This document shows, piece after piece, positions 38,958-47,377 of a stretch of DNA of 64,000 bases. This DNA is from Nocardioides abyssi. GTDB lineage: Bacteria > Actinomycetota > Actinomycetes > Propionibacteriales > Nocardioidaceae. The notes beneath the pieces are model-generated. The model did not search any database. It saw nothing but the letters and a program-made list of their open reading frames with translations, and had not been told where the DNA came from. A program made the translations under genes and the position numbers. Each line of letters begins with the position of its first letter. The first letter of the stretch is position 1. The DNA lies in NCBI RefSeq assembly GCF_030412915.1, contig NZ_JAUHJR010000001.1:682001-746000 (forward strand), in the 5' to 3' direction.

Positions 38958-41090
38958 CTAGAACGGCGGCTGCTCGCCCTCGTCCTGGTCGGCGTCGTCA
39001 CCGGGCACGGCCCGCGGGTTAGTAGCTGGTTCGGGCTTGGGTGTTGCCCAGGGGTCTGGGGTGGCGGAAGCGTCTGGTGGTGTTGCCCAGGGGTCTGGGG
39101 TGGCGGAAGCATCTGGTGGTGTTGCCCAGGGGTCTGGGGTGGCGGAAGCATCTGGTGGTGTTGCCCAGGGGTCTGAGGTGGCGGAGGCATCCGGTGGTGC
39201 CCAAGGGTCGGGCGCCGCGGTCCAATCGAAGATCGGAAAGGGAGCAGGCTGCGCCGACGTGGGGGGAGTGAGCGACGACGGGCCCTGCTCAGCCGGGGTT
39301 GTCGTCTGCCGCGGCGGCACCGATGGCGAACTGGCCGCCTCCACGGACGACCAATTATTCGCGTCGCCAGCCCCGATCGCCTGGCCAGGCTGGTCACCGC
39401 GTATAGCCCGCACTAGAGCGTCGAGACGTTCGGCTGCGTCCGTGTCGAAGACCGTCTCCGGGAGCGCCTGGGCCGCGTATCTGGCACGCAGCGGCTTCGA
39501 CTCGCCCACAGTGACGGTTGCTTCGGCGTACAAGCGCGACCAATCCCCGCCGAATAGAGCACCCATCGCGCCCTCGAAGTCCGGGTCGAACGTGGCATAT
39601 CCCGACCCGACCGCCAACGGCTCACCGAGGAGCACGCCCGCCTCAGCCGGGTCGCCGTCGCGGCCCAGGGCTGACGCGATGTCCAGGCGCTTCGCCAGCA
39701 ACTGCGTCGACTGGCCGGCGGACTTGTCCGAGTCGGTGTCGAAAACGCAAAAGCAACGGATTCCGAGCGCGGAGTAGAACCGGTTCCACTTCGCGATGTT
39801 CCCGATGCCCTCCGCGGAGACCACCGCAACGCCTTCACGCAGCACATCAAGTCCACGGCGACGGAGAAGCTCCGGCAGCGCCAGTGCCTCGGTCGGGCCT
39901 TCGACGACGACGACGCACCGGGCGAACAAGCCCGACACGAGTTCTGTCGTCGCGCTTGCGGCGTAGAACGGACCCACCGTGTCGGGATTTGTCCGGGTGG
40001 GATCGGCCCCGCGCTCAACCAGGTACGCGGCAAAGTCAGCACGGGTGCGCTGCACCACCTGTGTTGTGCCATCCCGGCGCTTGCTCACCATGACCAAGTT
40101 CTCCGGCCGAGACAGGTCGACAAAGTGCGGTGAGTGGGTCGTCACGACGACCTGGAGTCCGGGGGCGGCCAACCTACCCAAGCGCGCCGCGAGCCACTGT
40201 TGGGCCAGCGGGTGGAGATTCGCCTCGGGTTCATCGATCACCAGGATGGTGCCGTCCGACTGCCCGTAGGCGCGCGCGTACGCGTACGCGAACGCCAGGG
40301 CGAGCACTTGAGACTGGCCGGTGCCAAGCTCATCGAAACTGCGAACCTCGCCTGACAGCGACGGATGGATGCGCAGCGACCGGAAGAAGTTCGACGGGTC
40401 GTAGGCGCTGAAGTCCACGTCCAGCCGGTAGGGGAGGTTCTGCCCAAAGTCCTCGGCCGTCTCCGCGAGCAGGCGCTTGAACTCCGCGAACTCGCCGACG
40501 CCCCCGAACTCGGCGAGGAGGTTGGAGAACAGTTCGGAGAGCCGATCCTTGCGTTGCGCATCCGCGAGCAACCGCTGATGGAAACGGTGCATGAGCTTCG
40601 ATAGCATCGTGTACTTGCTGGCGTAGCTCAACTGGTACGACAGGCGCCGATCCGCGTCGAGCACCGAAGCTGCCAACGACGAACGCATCGTCGCCTTCGG
40701 GAAAGTCCGGTGGCAGTACTCGTTGCTGCACGTAAACCGATATGTGACGGGGTTCCCATCGTCGGCCGGGTTTTGCGGGTCGAACACCCAGTTGAAGTGC
40801 GACGCCTCCCCGGTGCTGCAGTACGGGCACGCGATACCGGACACGGCCGCACCAACCTCAACCGCGATGCCGTCGCTGTCCCGGCCATGGAAGTCATGGT
40901 CCTCTAGGCGTCGTGTGCCCGGCCACTGCTCGCCAAACAGGATCTCGACCGCACGGGTCAGGTTGCTCTTCCCGGCGTTGTTCTCGCCTAGGAGTACGAG
41001 CACGCCAGACTCGGGGAAGCGAATTGAAGCGCGATGCTCTCCTATGGATCGCAAGTTCCGTACGCTTAGACGCTCGATACGAGGACCCAT
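38958..41090 (-). CDS. OLD-family ATPase/TOPRIM nuclease with zinc-ribbon insert and repeat tail
   Basis: A 710-residue protein. The ABC-type ATPase has Walker A GENNAGKSN (35-43), signature-like LGTGQSQ, Walker B ILVIDEPEANLHP and H-loop TTHSPHF. A TOPRIM domain follows with VVVEGPTEALALPELL and VFDTDSDKS (acidic Glu and DxD). Unusually, residues 88-126 carry CPYC and CSNEYC, a zinc ribbon inserted after Walker A. The last 120 residues are Pro/Ala/Thr-rich with four 13-residue repeats. OLD proteins are ATP-gated DNA nucleases used in phage defence. ATG 41090 fits AGAGG; GTG 41099 is an alternative. Confidence 0.85.
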   Translation of the reverse strand: MGPRIERLSVRNLRSIGEHRASIRFPESGVLVLLGENNAGKSNLTRAVEILFGEQWPGTRRLEDHDFHGRDSDGIAVEVGAAVSGIACPYCSTGEASHFNWVFDPQNPADDGNPVTYRFTCSNEYCHRTFPKATMRSSLAASVLDADRRLSYQLSYASKYTMLSKLMHRFHQRLLADAQRKDRLSELFSNLLAEFGGVGEFAEFKRLLAETAEDFGQNLPYRLDVDFSAYDPSNFFRSLRIHPSLSGEVRSFDELGTGQSQVLALAFAYAYARAYGQSDGTILVIDEPEANLHPLAQQWLAARLGRLAAPGLQVVVTTHSPHFVDLSRPENLVMVSKRRDGTTQVVQRTRADFAAYLVERGADPTRTNPDTVGPFYAASATTELVSGLFARCVVVVEGPTEALALPELLRRRGLDVLREGVAVVSAEGIGNIAKWNRFYSALGIRCFCVFDTDSDKSAGQSTQLLAKRLDIASALGRDGDPAEAGVLLGEPLAVGSGYATFDPDFEGAMGALFGGDWSRLYAEATVTVGESKPLRARYAAQALPETVFDTDAAERLDALVRAIRGDQPGQAIGAGDANNWSSVEAASSPSVPPRQTTTPAEQGPSSLTPPTSAQPAPFPIFDWTAAPDPWAPPDASATSDPWATPPDASATPDPWATPPDASATPDPWATPPDASATPDPWATPKPEPATNPRAVPGDDADQDEGEQPPF
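39043..39198. repeat. Four tandem 39-bp repeats in the OLD gene
   Basis: Units at 39043-39081, 39082-39120, 39121-39159 and 39160-39198, the first three almost identical, the last with several changes, and a partial fifth after it. On the coding strand each encodes 13 residues of the type TPPDASATPDPWA. Being a multiple of three, gain or loss of units keeps frame. Confidence 0.9.
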
Positions 41091-41187
41091 CGCCTGCACC
41101 TCTCGCCCCTAGAACCGAGTGCCAGTGTGCACTGCTCGCCGACGCCACGGCTGGAATTGGTGCGATCGGTCGACACGCGGGGGACAC

Positions 41188-41206
41188 GCCGGCCTTGGAG
41201 GCCGGC
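41188..41206 (-). terminator. 7-bp hairpin between SIR2-STAND and OLD genes
   Basis: GCCGGCC, TTGGA loop, GGCCGGC, about 40 nt past the SIR2-STAND stop. Short, and without a U tract, so partial read-through into the OLD gene is likely. Confidence 0.4.
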
Positions 41207-41247
41207 CGCATCCCGTAGCAAGTCGGCACGCTGGGAGGGACGTCGAC

Positions 41248-44200
41248 CTAGACCGCGGTGGCGGGCGACACTACTCGGCAGCACCACTCGACCACGACCG
41301 GCTCGGTAGGCCCGGGGGTGGGAAGGGAGATCGCGATCAAACGGCCGATTGCGTCGCGACGGTCATAATTCAAGAAGCCAGCGGCTGGGATGTCAGGTTG
41401 GCTGATGAGGTCGTCCCAGACGGCCGGTGCGCTCCTCCCGGCGCAACGTGTGAGTGCGGCGCGGACGCCTTCGAGGTCCGAGAGTTCCGCACCTGCCACG
41501 AGCGCCGAGCGAACCAGCTCGGAGAGTAGCGGCACCGTGGACGTGCAGCGCAGATCTGCGAGCCAATCCTCGTCGGCGGCTGCGGGATGCTGGCGAATGG
41601 CGAGAGGGTGCTGTGCTAGACGCTCGACGAGTCGCCTCTCGGCGTCGCAGTCGCCCAGCCGGACCAGCACGGGATCGATCCAGTCGACGGAGTGCTCGGC
41701 GGCCCACGCGCGGACCGGCTCCGCTCCGGCCGCTGTCGCGGTGGCTAGCGCCGCTGTTGCTCTGAGACCATCTCGAAGTTGGCCGTTGTCGAGGGCGTCG
41801 AGGACTCGACCGGCGAGTCCGTCTGGCCAGGGGGCGGGCAGGGTTGCGCTAAGTCGCAGCAACTCGAACTCGGTGAAGTGCTCGCTGTCGACTGCCGCGA
41901 GGAGGACGCTGCTTTCAGCGTGTGCGGCGAGCCAACCTTCAAGGGCGGGATCCTCATAGTGGAGCAGGAGCCGGAACAGCTCGACCGTGTCGCGCCCGTC
42001 CAGCGGCTCATCCTGCTCGGCAGCTGCGCGCAGCATCGGTGCGACCCGGGGCTCCCACATCGTCGTCTGTTGTGATCGGGTGCCGGCGATCTCGTTCCAT
42101 CTCTGCAGCTGAGCTCGCCAATCCTCGGTCTGCTCGCTCCCGATGGTCCCGGCCGCTTCGACGATGACGGGCGCGGGCTCTGGATCTTCCTCCGGCTCTG
42201 GGGACATGGTGGCAACCCGCTCGAGGCGTTCGATTTCGGCGGTGATCATGCGGGTACCTACAGCGAGGGCATCCGGGCCGAGCTCGAGTTCGTCCCCGCT
42301 GAGACCGGTTGACTGGAGGATCTCGGAAAGCGGAGACGACGTTTCCCGATTGAAGTAGCGGAGGAGGGCGCTCAATTGCACTCCGGTCAGCTCGCGAATC
42401 AGGAGTTGAAGCTCCCAGACTGCGTGACCCTCAACCGGATGGCGGAGCCAGGCGAGAAGCGCCGGAACGGGGTGACGCCGCAGTAGGCGACGCGCGTCGT
42501 GGACGTTGGTCGGATCGGGGTGCATGCCCAAGACGTCGCTGAGAGCAGCAACGTCGGCGGCAGTCCAGGTGGCGTCATCCCGGCTGCGAAGATCCTCGAC
42601 AAGGGTCGAGAAGAGGGTCTGGTCGAATCCGCCCGGCTGGCGCAACCTGGCCAGAAGGTCCTGGCGGGGAAGGGCACGCGCAACGGTAGCGACCGCCTCA
42701 GCTCGTCGGCGGGTCAGACGTTCGAGGGCCACCTCAAGCGCCATGTCCGGACCTCGGCCGAGCGCGAGGTCGACGGCGACGTTGGACAGAGTCTGCGCGG
42801 CGAGTTCGTCCGGGTCCCTATTGGCCTGGTCAATCAGTTCGTCCATGAGGTCGTAGCCACGGTCCATGGCTGTGACAGCGGCCATGCGCCGCACGACTGG
42901 GTCAGGGTCGCCGAGGAGCGTCGTGACTCTCGGGAGCAGTTGTCGATCGAGGATGTCAGTTGCCGGTAGGACTCGGATGGCGTTGCCGCGCCGGATCCTG
43001 TCAGCGTCGCTCGTGAGAGCGAACAGTTCCGCCGCGAAGCCCGGCGGCGTGCCGGCGGCGAGCAATCGTCGCAAAGCCTCCACGTCGGCGACCCCATCGC
43101 CACCGCGCCTGGACTCGAGCCACACGCCTCGGCGGAGGGTGTGGTCCCAGATCGTCCGGATCGCAGCCTCGCGCCGAGCCGGATCAGCCGTGACAGGCGT
43201 GCCACGCGCCACCATGACGGGGTCAAACTCAGCAATCTCCTCGCACCAGTTCAGCGGTGCGAGCGGCACCAACAGAGCTAACGTGTTCGTCCACTCCGGA
43301 CGTACCGCACGAACTGGGGCCTTCGCGTCGGTGACGGGCAGTTCGATAAGGACGAACCTGCGCAGCAGATCCAGGCCGTCGGCGCCGGCCGCGAGCAAGG
43401 CGTGCGCCGCGCGCGCTTCGCGGATGACGTTGACGGGAAAACTGATACTGCCCTCCACGTCGGTCAGCAGAGCGCGAGAGGCCAAGAGGGCAAGGTCGTC
43501 TTGGCTGGGGAAGTTTGACAGCCCCTGGCTCAGTCCGAGGTGGGCCAAGTCGGACTGCTCAATCTCGGTGGTGTCGCTCAGAAGCATGCACAGAGCGAGT
43601 CGGTTCAACCAGGTGCGGACCTGTGCGGGGTCGCTGCCGATGCGGAGGTCGTCGGTGATGCCGCGATCGGCGAGGTCCATCACAAGCTCCAGAGCGGTTT
43701 CCGGCAGTGGGTCGCCGGCATCGACGCGACTTACGGCGGCGGCAGCGAAGAGCGGGATCTGGATCATGTCGGTTAAATCGCCCGAGTCCGGGAGGGCCGC
43801 GTCGAGGTCGGCCATGGGGACGGCTCGCTGGTCTGCGTACTGCATCAGCCAGGTCCGGTCGGGGAGCAGGGTCCAGGACTCGAACGTTGCGTCGAGAGCA
43901 GCGGTGTTGGCGCTCGGACGAGTGCCGATGACGATGCGGTGTTGCGGATACTCGGCGGCTACCTCGGCAATAAGCCGGAGGGTCTCGGCGCGTCGTGCGA
44001 GGGGAACCTCGTCGAGCCCGTCGAGTAGGAACGTATAGGCCTCGTCGCGCAAGCCGGTCAGCGTCAGACGCGGAGAACCCGGTCGACCCGCTCGCGCTGA
44101 CATCATCCGCGCGACGAACTGGGCACCAGCGTCAGTCCATTTCGGGTCCGGGTCGAGGTGCCGCAAAGCTTGAACGAGCGCGGGGCCCGCGCAGCGCCGG

Positions 44201-45315
44201 GCAATTTGGCGCAACTCCTCGCTCTTTCCGTTCCCGCCGGCGCCCACCAGGATCAAGTGCGAGACCCGATCGTCCAGGTCGCGGGCGAGAGTGGGTCCGT
44301 GCATCCAGGTGCGCGCCAGGTGGCCACCCATCCCTGTTGGGGTGCTGATCTCGGCGGTCTCGGCCACCGGCAACGGAACGTAGTGCGCGTCGAACTCGAC
44401 CTCAGTTATGGGTGTTGCCTCGTGTGCGAGGTCGACGAGGGCTGGGCCGCCGATGACGGATGCGGTACGCCGCGTCGCGAGGAAGGCCCCGGATGGATCG
44501 GCCGCGATCACTGCCGTGATTCCGGGCGCTTCATCCAGGTCGGCTTTGAACGCCGCGGTTGCCGGGTCATCCAGGGCTGGCCGGTCGGCGATGAGAAGGT
44601 GCTGACCGGCGGGCACTCCCGGTGCGTTCGCAGCTACCCAAGAGAGGTCCCGGCGGAGGTGTACCTCGTGCGGGTCCAGGCGGTGGCCCAGGAAGACCAG
44701 CCGGTACTGCACTGCCAGAGTGCGTAGGAGCAGTTGCACCCGATCGTCGCTGGCTATGCGTTCGTAGCTGTCGGGTCCAAGGACGATGCTGTCGGGGCGG
44801 CTTGCCAGCCCATGCAAGTGCAAGACGCGAAGTTCTTCGCCTGGCGGTTGGAGGGCGCGGTCGAAGTCATCGATCGTTATTGACACGACTGCGCGTCCAA
44901 TTGCATCAGCGGCGGTCTCGATAGCGGTGTCGTAGTTCGTCGTCAACACAAGCCCGCTGCGAGCCTTGGCGATGGAGCACAGCACGGGTGTCGCCTGGAC
45001 TTCGCGTGACTCGACGAATCCGGCTACACGAGAGTGCACCCACGCCTCTGATCGTTTCTCGCAGATGAGGTCAATGACCTCGAATGGGTCCGACTCTCCG
45101 CTGGACTGATGTCCGGCGGCAGCAGACAGGTCGCTGATGATCTCTTGAAACCCTGGTGCTCCGGCGGCGCCAGCAAGACCGGCGCCGACGACCGGAGCAA
45201 AGCTGGCAGCGGAGTCACGCATCGCCGTATAGAACGAGCGGTCAGGTGTGTTCTCATCCTGATGTGCTGTGGTACGTGGCAAAACCGGGCCTCCGGTCGT
45301 AGCTGCGTTGATCAT
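41248..45315 (-). CDS. SIR2-STAND NTPase with C-terminal helical repeats
   Basis: A 1355-residue protein. N-terminal SIR2-like domain: FAPVVGAGLAGAAGAPGF (44-46 GAG), LVLTTNYDTAIE (Asn127), VLHLHGLASRPDS (His169) and LVFLGHRLDPHE. The NACHT/STAND NTPase follows: Walker A GAGGNGKS (358-365) and Walker B LLDGLDE (430-436). The remaining 800 residues are HEAT-like helical repeats, for example DPDPVVRRMAAVTAMDRG. SIR2 effectors of this design deplete NAD when the repeat region senses an invader. The divergent protease gene and the OLD gene flank it. An internal start at Met32 is possible. Confidence 0.85.
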   Translation of the reverse strand: MINAATTGGPVLPRTTAHQDENTPDRSFYTAMRDSAASFAPVVGAGLAGAAGAPGFQEIISDLSAAAGHQSSGESDPFEVIDLICEKRSEAWVHSRVAGFVESREVQATPVLCSIAKARSGLVLTTNYDTAIETAADAIGRAVVSITIDDFDRALQPPGEELRVLHLHGLASRPDSIVLGPDSYERIASDDRVQLLLRTLAVQYRLVFLGHRLDPHEVHLRRDLSWVAANAPGVPAGQHLLIADRPALDDPATAAFKADLDEAPGITAVIAADPSGAFLATRRTASVIGGPALVDLAHEATPITEVEFDAHYVPLPVAETAEISTPTGMGGHLARTWMHGPTLARDLDDRVSHLILVGAGGNGKSEELRQIARRCAGPALVQALRHLDPDPKWTDAGAQFVARMMSARAGRPGSPRLTLTGLRDEAYTFLLDGLDEVPLARRAETLRLIAEVAAEYPQHRIVIGTRPSANTAALDATFESWTLLPDRTWLMQYADQRAVPMADLDAALPDSGDLTDMIQIPLFAAAAVSRVDAGDPLPETALELVMDLADRGITDDLRIGSDPAQVRTWLNRLALCMLLSDTTEIEQSDLAHLGLSQGLSNFPSQDDLALLASRALLTDVEGSISFPVNVIREARAAHALLAAGADGLDLLRRFVLIELPVTDAKAPVRAVRPEWTNTLALLVPLAPLNWCEEIAEFDPVMVARGTPVTADPARREAAIRTIWDHTLRRGVWLESRRGGDGVADVEALRRLLAAGTPPGFAAELFALTSDADRIRRGNAIRVLPATDILDRQLLPRVTTLLGDPDPVVRRMAAVTAMDRGYDLMDELIDQANRDPDELAAQTLSNVAVDLALGRGPDMALEVALERLTRRRAEAVATVARALPRQDLLARLRQPGGFDQTLFSTLVEDLRSRDDATWTAADVAALSDVLGMHPDPTNVHDARRLLRRHPVPALLAWLRHPVEGHAVWELQLLIRELTGVQLSALLRYFNRETSSPLSEILQSTGLSGDELELGPDALAVGTRMITAEIERLERVATMSPEPEEDPEPAPVIVEAAGTIGSEQTEDWRAQLQRWNEIAGTRSQQTTMWEPRVAPMLRAAAEQDEPLDGRDTVELFRLLLHYEDPALEGWLAAHAESSVLLAAVDSEHFTEFELLRLSATLPAPWPDGLAGRVLDALDNGQLRDGLRATAALATATAAGAEPVRAWAAEHSVDWIDPVLVRLGDCDAERRLVERLAQHPLAIRQHPAAADEDWLADLRCTSTVPLLSELVRSALVAGAELSDLEGVRAALTRCAGRSAPAVWDDLISQPDIPAAGFLNYDRRDAIGRLIAISLPTPGPTEPVVVEWCCRVVSPATAV

Positions 45316-45450
45316 CCCGTGCGATCACGTGCGCCCGAGTGGTGCCGCGGGTCGTCTAGTGCCAGCAGGCGTACCGGCATCCGTTCTCGGCTGAACGTCT
45401 AGTGTCGCCGAACTGTCATCGGACGGGTGCTCTTATGACAGCATTACGCG

Positions 45451-46413
45451 ATGGCTGACAAACACGTGCCCGGTAGGCATGCAGAGTACGACCGGCAGGA
45501 CGAGTCTCCGTTCCGTCTCGGCAACCTCAGTCTGGCGCGCGGCGAGGAACGCGACCTGGGTTCGCATGAAGGATTCCGCGACTGGCTCATGCCTGTCATC
45601 ACAGCGCGGAATGGGCAAAAGCGGGTTGAGGGTACCGCGGTGTGTGTCGGACCGGGTGCATACATCACCGCTGGTCACGTCGTGGCCCACCTCGGGCGAG
45701 CCTTAAACGGGACGCCGAACGCGTGGATCGCGAGGACAAAGGGGAGCAACGACCCCGATGATCCCGCGAGTTCCCGCGGACAGATGCTGGCCGTCGATAA
45801 CTATCGAAGCTTGGGAAGTGCAGACCTTGCATCGATCGGTACATCATTGCCGGCCGGAGGCGACGGACACTTCGCCGCGGTCAGGTGGAGCCTGCGCATG
45901 CCGAAGCGCAACGAGTTGGTAGCCATACTCGGATACCCCGAAGGGACCGCGCAGTGGACCTGGGGAGGGGACACAGGCTCGGACCCGACCGACGTCGTTC
46001 TGGAGTACCCGTTGCGAGTGGGCGTCGGTGTCGTGACGGCGCAGCAGACGAGCTGGGCGCTCGGTGGAGTCCGCCCATCGCCGGGCTTCGAGACGGACGC
46101 ACCGATGTACTCCGCCATGTCAGGCGGTGCCGTTCTCGACCAACGAGGCCGCTTGCTTGGGTTCGCGGCTACCTCGACCGAACCGGACGAGTACCCGGAT
46201 TGGAACGGATTCGTCACGCTCGCAGGTGTGGCGTTCCAACTCGAGGTCGACTTGGCCACGCCAAGCGGCGCGAAGCAGAAGAATGTGCCGGTCGAGGCGC
46301 TTCTTGATCAGTTCATCCCGTACGACCTCGACGACACGTTCCAAGGGAAAGACCCAGAGACAGGACGGCCTCGCTACTGCCTACCGGACGTCGATGAGAG
46401 TCCTGGTTGTTGA
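45451..46413 (+). CDS. Trypsin-like serine protease (S1 fold)
   Basis: A 320-residue protein without a signal peptide, so cytoplasmic. The catalytic triad is readable: His76 in VGPGAYITAGHVVAH, Asp125 in LGSADLASIG and Ser224 in YSAMSGGAVLDQRGRLLG. The 45 residues before the domain and the 60 after are not recognised. It is divergent from the SIR2-STAND gene across 135 nt. Trypsin-like modules are known partners and effectors of STAND NTPases in bacterial conflict systems, so a shared system is a fair inference. No ribosome site precedes the ATG. Confidence 0.8.
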   Translation: MADKHVPGRHAEYDRQDESPFRLGNLSLARGEERDLGSHEGFRDWLMPVITARNGQKRVEGTAVCVGPGAYITAGHVVAHLGRALNGTPNAWIARTKGSNDPDDPASSRGQMLAVDNYRSLGSADLASIGTSLPAGGDGHFAAVRWSLRMPKRNELVAILGYPEGTAQWTWGGDTGSDPTDVVLEYPLRVGVGVVTAQQTSWALGGVRPSPGFETDAPMYSAMSGGAVLDQRGRLLGFAATSTEPDEYPDWNGFVTLAGVAFQLEVDLATPSGAKQKNVPVEALLDQFIPYDLDDTFQGKDPETGRPRYCLPDVDESPGC

Positions 46414-46701
46414 GGGCGAGGAACGTGATCCGGATTCACTGGGGCAGATTAAATCACCGGCTTCGCTGAACACCCGTCCCGTGAGAGCCGCCGCTCATCA
46501 CGGGAGGCGGTCCGTTCTCTCGAACTAGCGCCAATGAGGGTCACTGGAACGGTGGTGCCGTTCTCGGGGTTAGAAGGTTGCGTTCCCGATCGGTCGACGG
46601 TGGTCGCAGCAAGAGGGTCGGAATGCGCTGGTGAGAACTGTATTTCCTACCCCCCACGGAGGCGTGGACCGGTGCGCGTGCGCGCGCCCGGTCCGCGCGC
46701 A
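46414..46701. other. Right end of the island, no gene seen
   Basis: 288 nt before the right boundary repeat. It contains a hairpin CCCGTGA (46478-46484) with TCACGGG (46498-46504), helped by inner AGC/GCT pairing, a likely terminator of the protease gene. The rest is AT-richer than the flank and holds no supported reading frame. Confidence 0.5.
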
Positions 46702-46718
46702 AGTCTAGGGGCCGCCCG
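46702..46718. repeat. Right island boundary repeat (attR-like)
   Basis: Second copy of AGTCTAGGGGCCGCCCG, 16 nt from the stop of the tetR-type gene. Confidence 0.75.
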
Positions 46719-46733
46719 ACGCGGGGCGACGAC

Positions 46734-47354
46734 TCAGGCAGGCACGTCGCCGAGCGCGCCGGTGCCTCGCGCAGCGGCTGAGTCCCAGGCCGCCGCTGCG
46801 TCCACCAGCACCGCGGCCACGGCCCGGGCGTCCGCCGTCGCCACCGCCCGGCCGGGCCGCAGCCGCATCCCCAGCGCGCCGGTGAAGACCAGGGCGACCG
46901 CCTCGGCCAGCTCGTCGGCCCGGTCGCCGGCGACCGGCTCGGCCAGGGTGCGCAGCCGCGTGTGCAGCGACTCGCTCTCCTGGGCGACGGCCGTGGCGAG
47001 GACGGGCGGCGGGTCGGCGTACGCCGCCGCGGTGCCGAGGAACGCGCACCACCGCGCCCCCGTGGCGCGGGCGCGGAAGTGCTCCAGCGCGTCGAAGACC
47101 GCCAGCAGCCGGTCGCGCTCCGAGCCGGCCCGGGCGACCGCGTCGTCCCAGACGGCCTGCCACTCGGCGTGCCGGCGGTCGAGAGCGGCGGCGACGAGCG
47201 CCTCCTTGCTGGGGTAGGCGCGGTAGAGCGTGGCGGGGGAGACCCCGGCCCGCTCGAGGATCCGGTCGACGGGCGTCGCGGGGTCGCCGCTGGCGAGGAG
47301 CAGCTCGTCGGTCGCGTCGAGGAGCCGCGTCCGGGTGCTCTCACGGGTGCCCAC
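46734..47354 (-). CDS. TetR-family repressor
   Basis: A 206-residue regulator. The N-terminal helix-turn-helix reads TRTRLLDATDELLLASG, TPVDRILERAGVSPATLYRAYPSKEALV, the standard TetR form; the remainder is a helical ligand-binding domain. GTG start at 47352-47354 behind a minus-strand TAGACT box. It is divergent from the efflux-type MFS gene, and a 12-bp palindrome lies over the MFS start codon, so the two form a classic repressor/transporter pair. The inducer is unknown. Confidence 0.9.
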   Translation of the reverse strand: MGTRESTRTRLLDATDELLLASGDPATPVDRILERAGVSPATLYRAYPSKEALVAAALDRRHAEWQAVWDDAVARAGSERDRLLAVFDALEHFRARATGARWCAFLGTAAAYADPPPVLATAVAQESESLHTRLRTLAEPVAGDRADELAEAVALVFTGALGMRLRPGRAVATADARAVAAVLVDAAAAWDSAAARGTGALGDVPA

Positions 47355-47361
47355 CAGGCCG

Positions 47362-47371
47362 AGTCTAGGCT
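47362..47371. promoter_or_regulatory. Overlapping back-to-back -10 boxes
   Basis: AGTCTAGGCT contains TAGACT on the minus strand (47367-47362, 7 nt before the tetR GTG) and TAGGCT on the plus strand (47366-47371, 6 nt before the MFS GTG). The two polymerase sites share bases and should exclude each other. Confidence 0.6.
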
Positions 47372-47377
47372 GACGAA

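Larger units (their letters stand above)
31060..46718. mobile_element. Genomic island of about 15.6 kb with defence-type genes
   Basis: Bounded by a perfect 17-bp direct repeat, next to tRNA-Arg. Inside, codons use more A and T than in the flanks, and the genes are a TIGR02391-type protein, unknown and membrane proteins, a recombinase-like protein, an IS3 element, an HTH protein, PIN and OLD-TOPRIM proteins, a SIR2-STAND protein and a trypsin-like protease. No conventional intact integrase is present. Integration between the tRNA-Arg and tetR regions would regenerate one repeat copy on excision. Confidence 0.75.

Noticed and set aside
39043-39198. Tandem repeats considered as a CRISPR array
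   Set aside because: Units are directly adjacent with no spacers and are in frame inside the OLD gene.
31060-46718. Prophage
   Set aside because: No capsid, tail, terminase, portal or lysis genes are seen.
46734-47354. The shared AGTCTAG word in the boundary repeat and in the tetR/MFS promoter as a functional link
   Set aside because: Only seven bases match, and such -10-like words are common in this genome.
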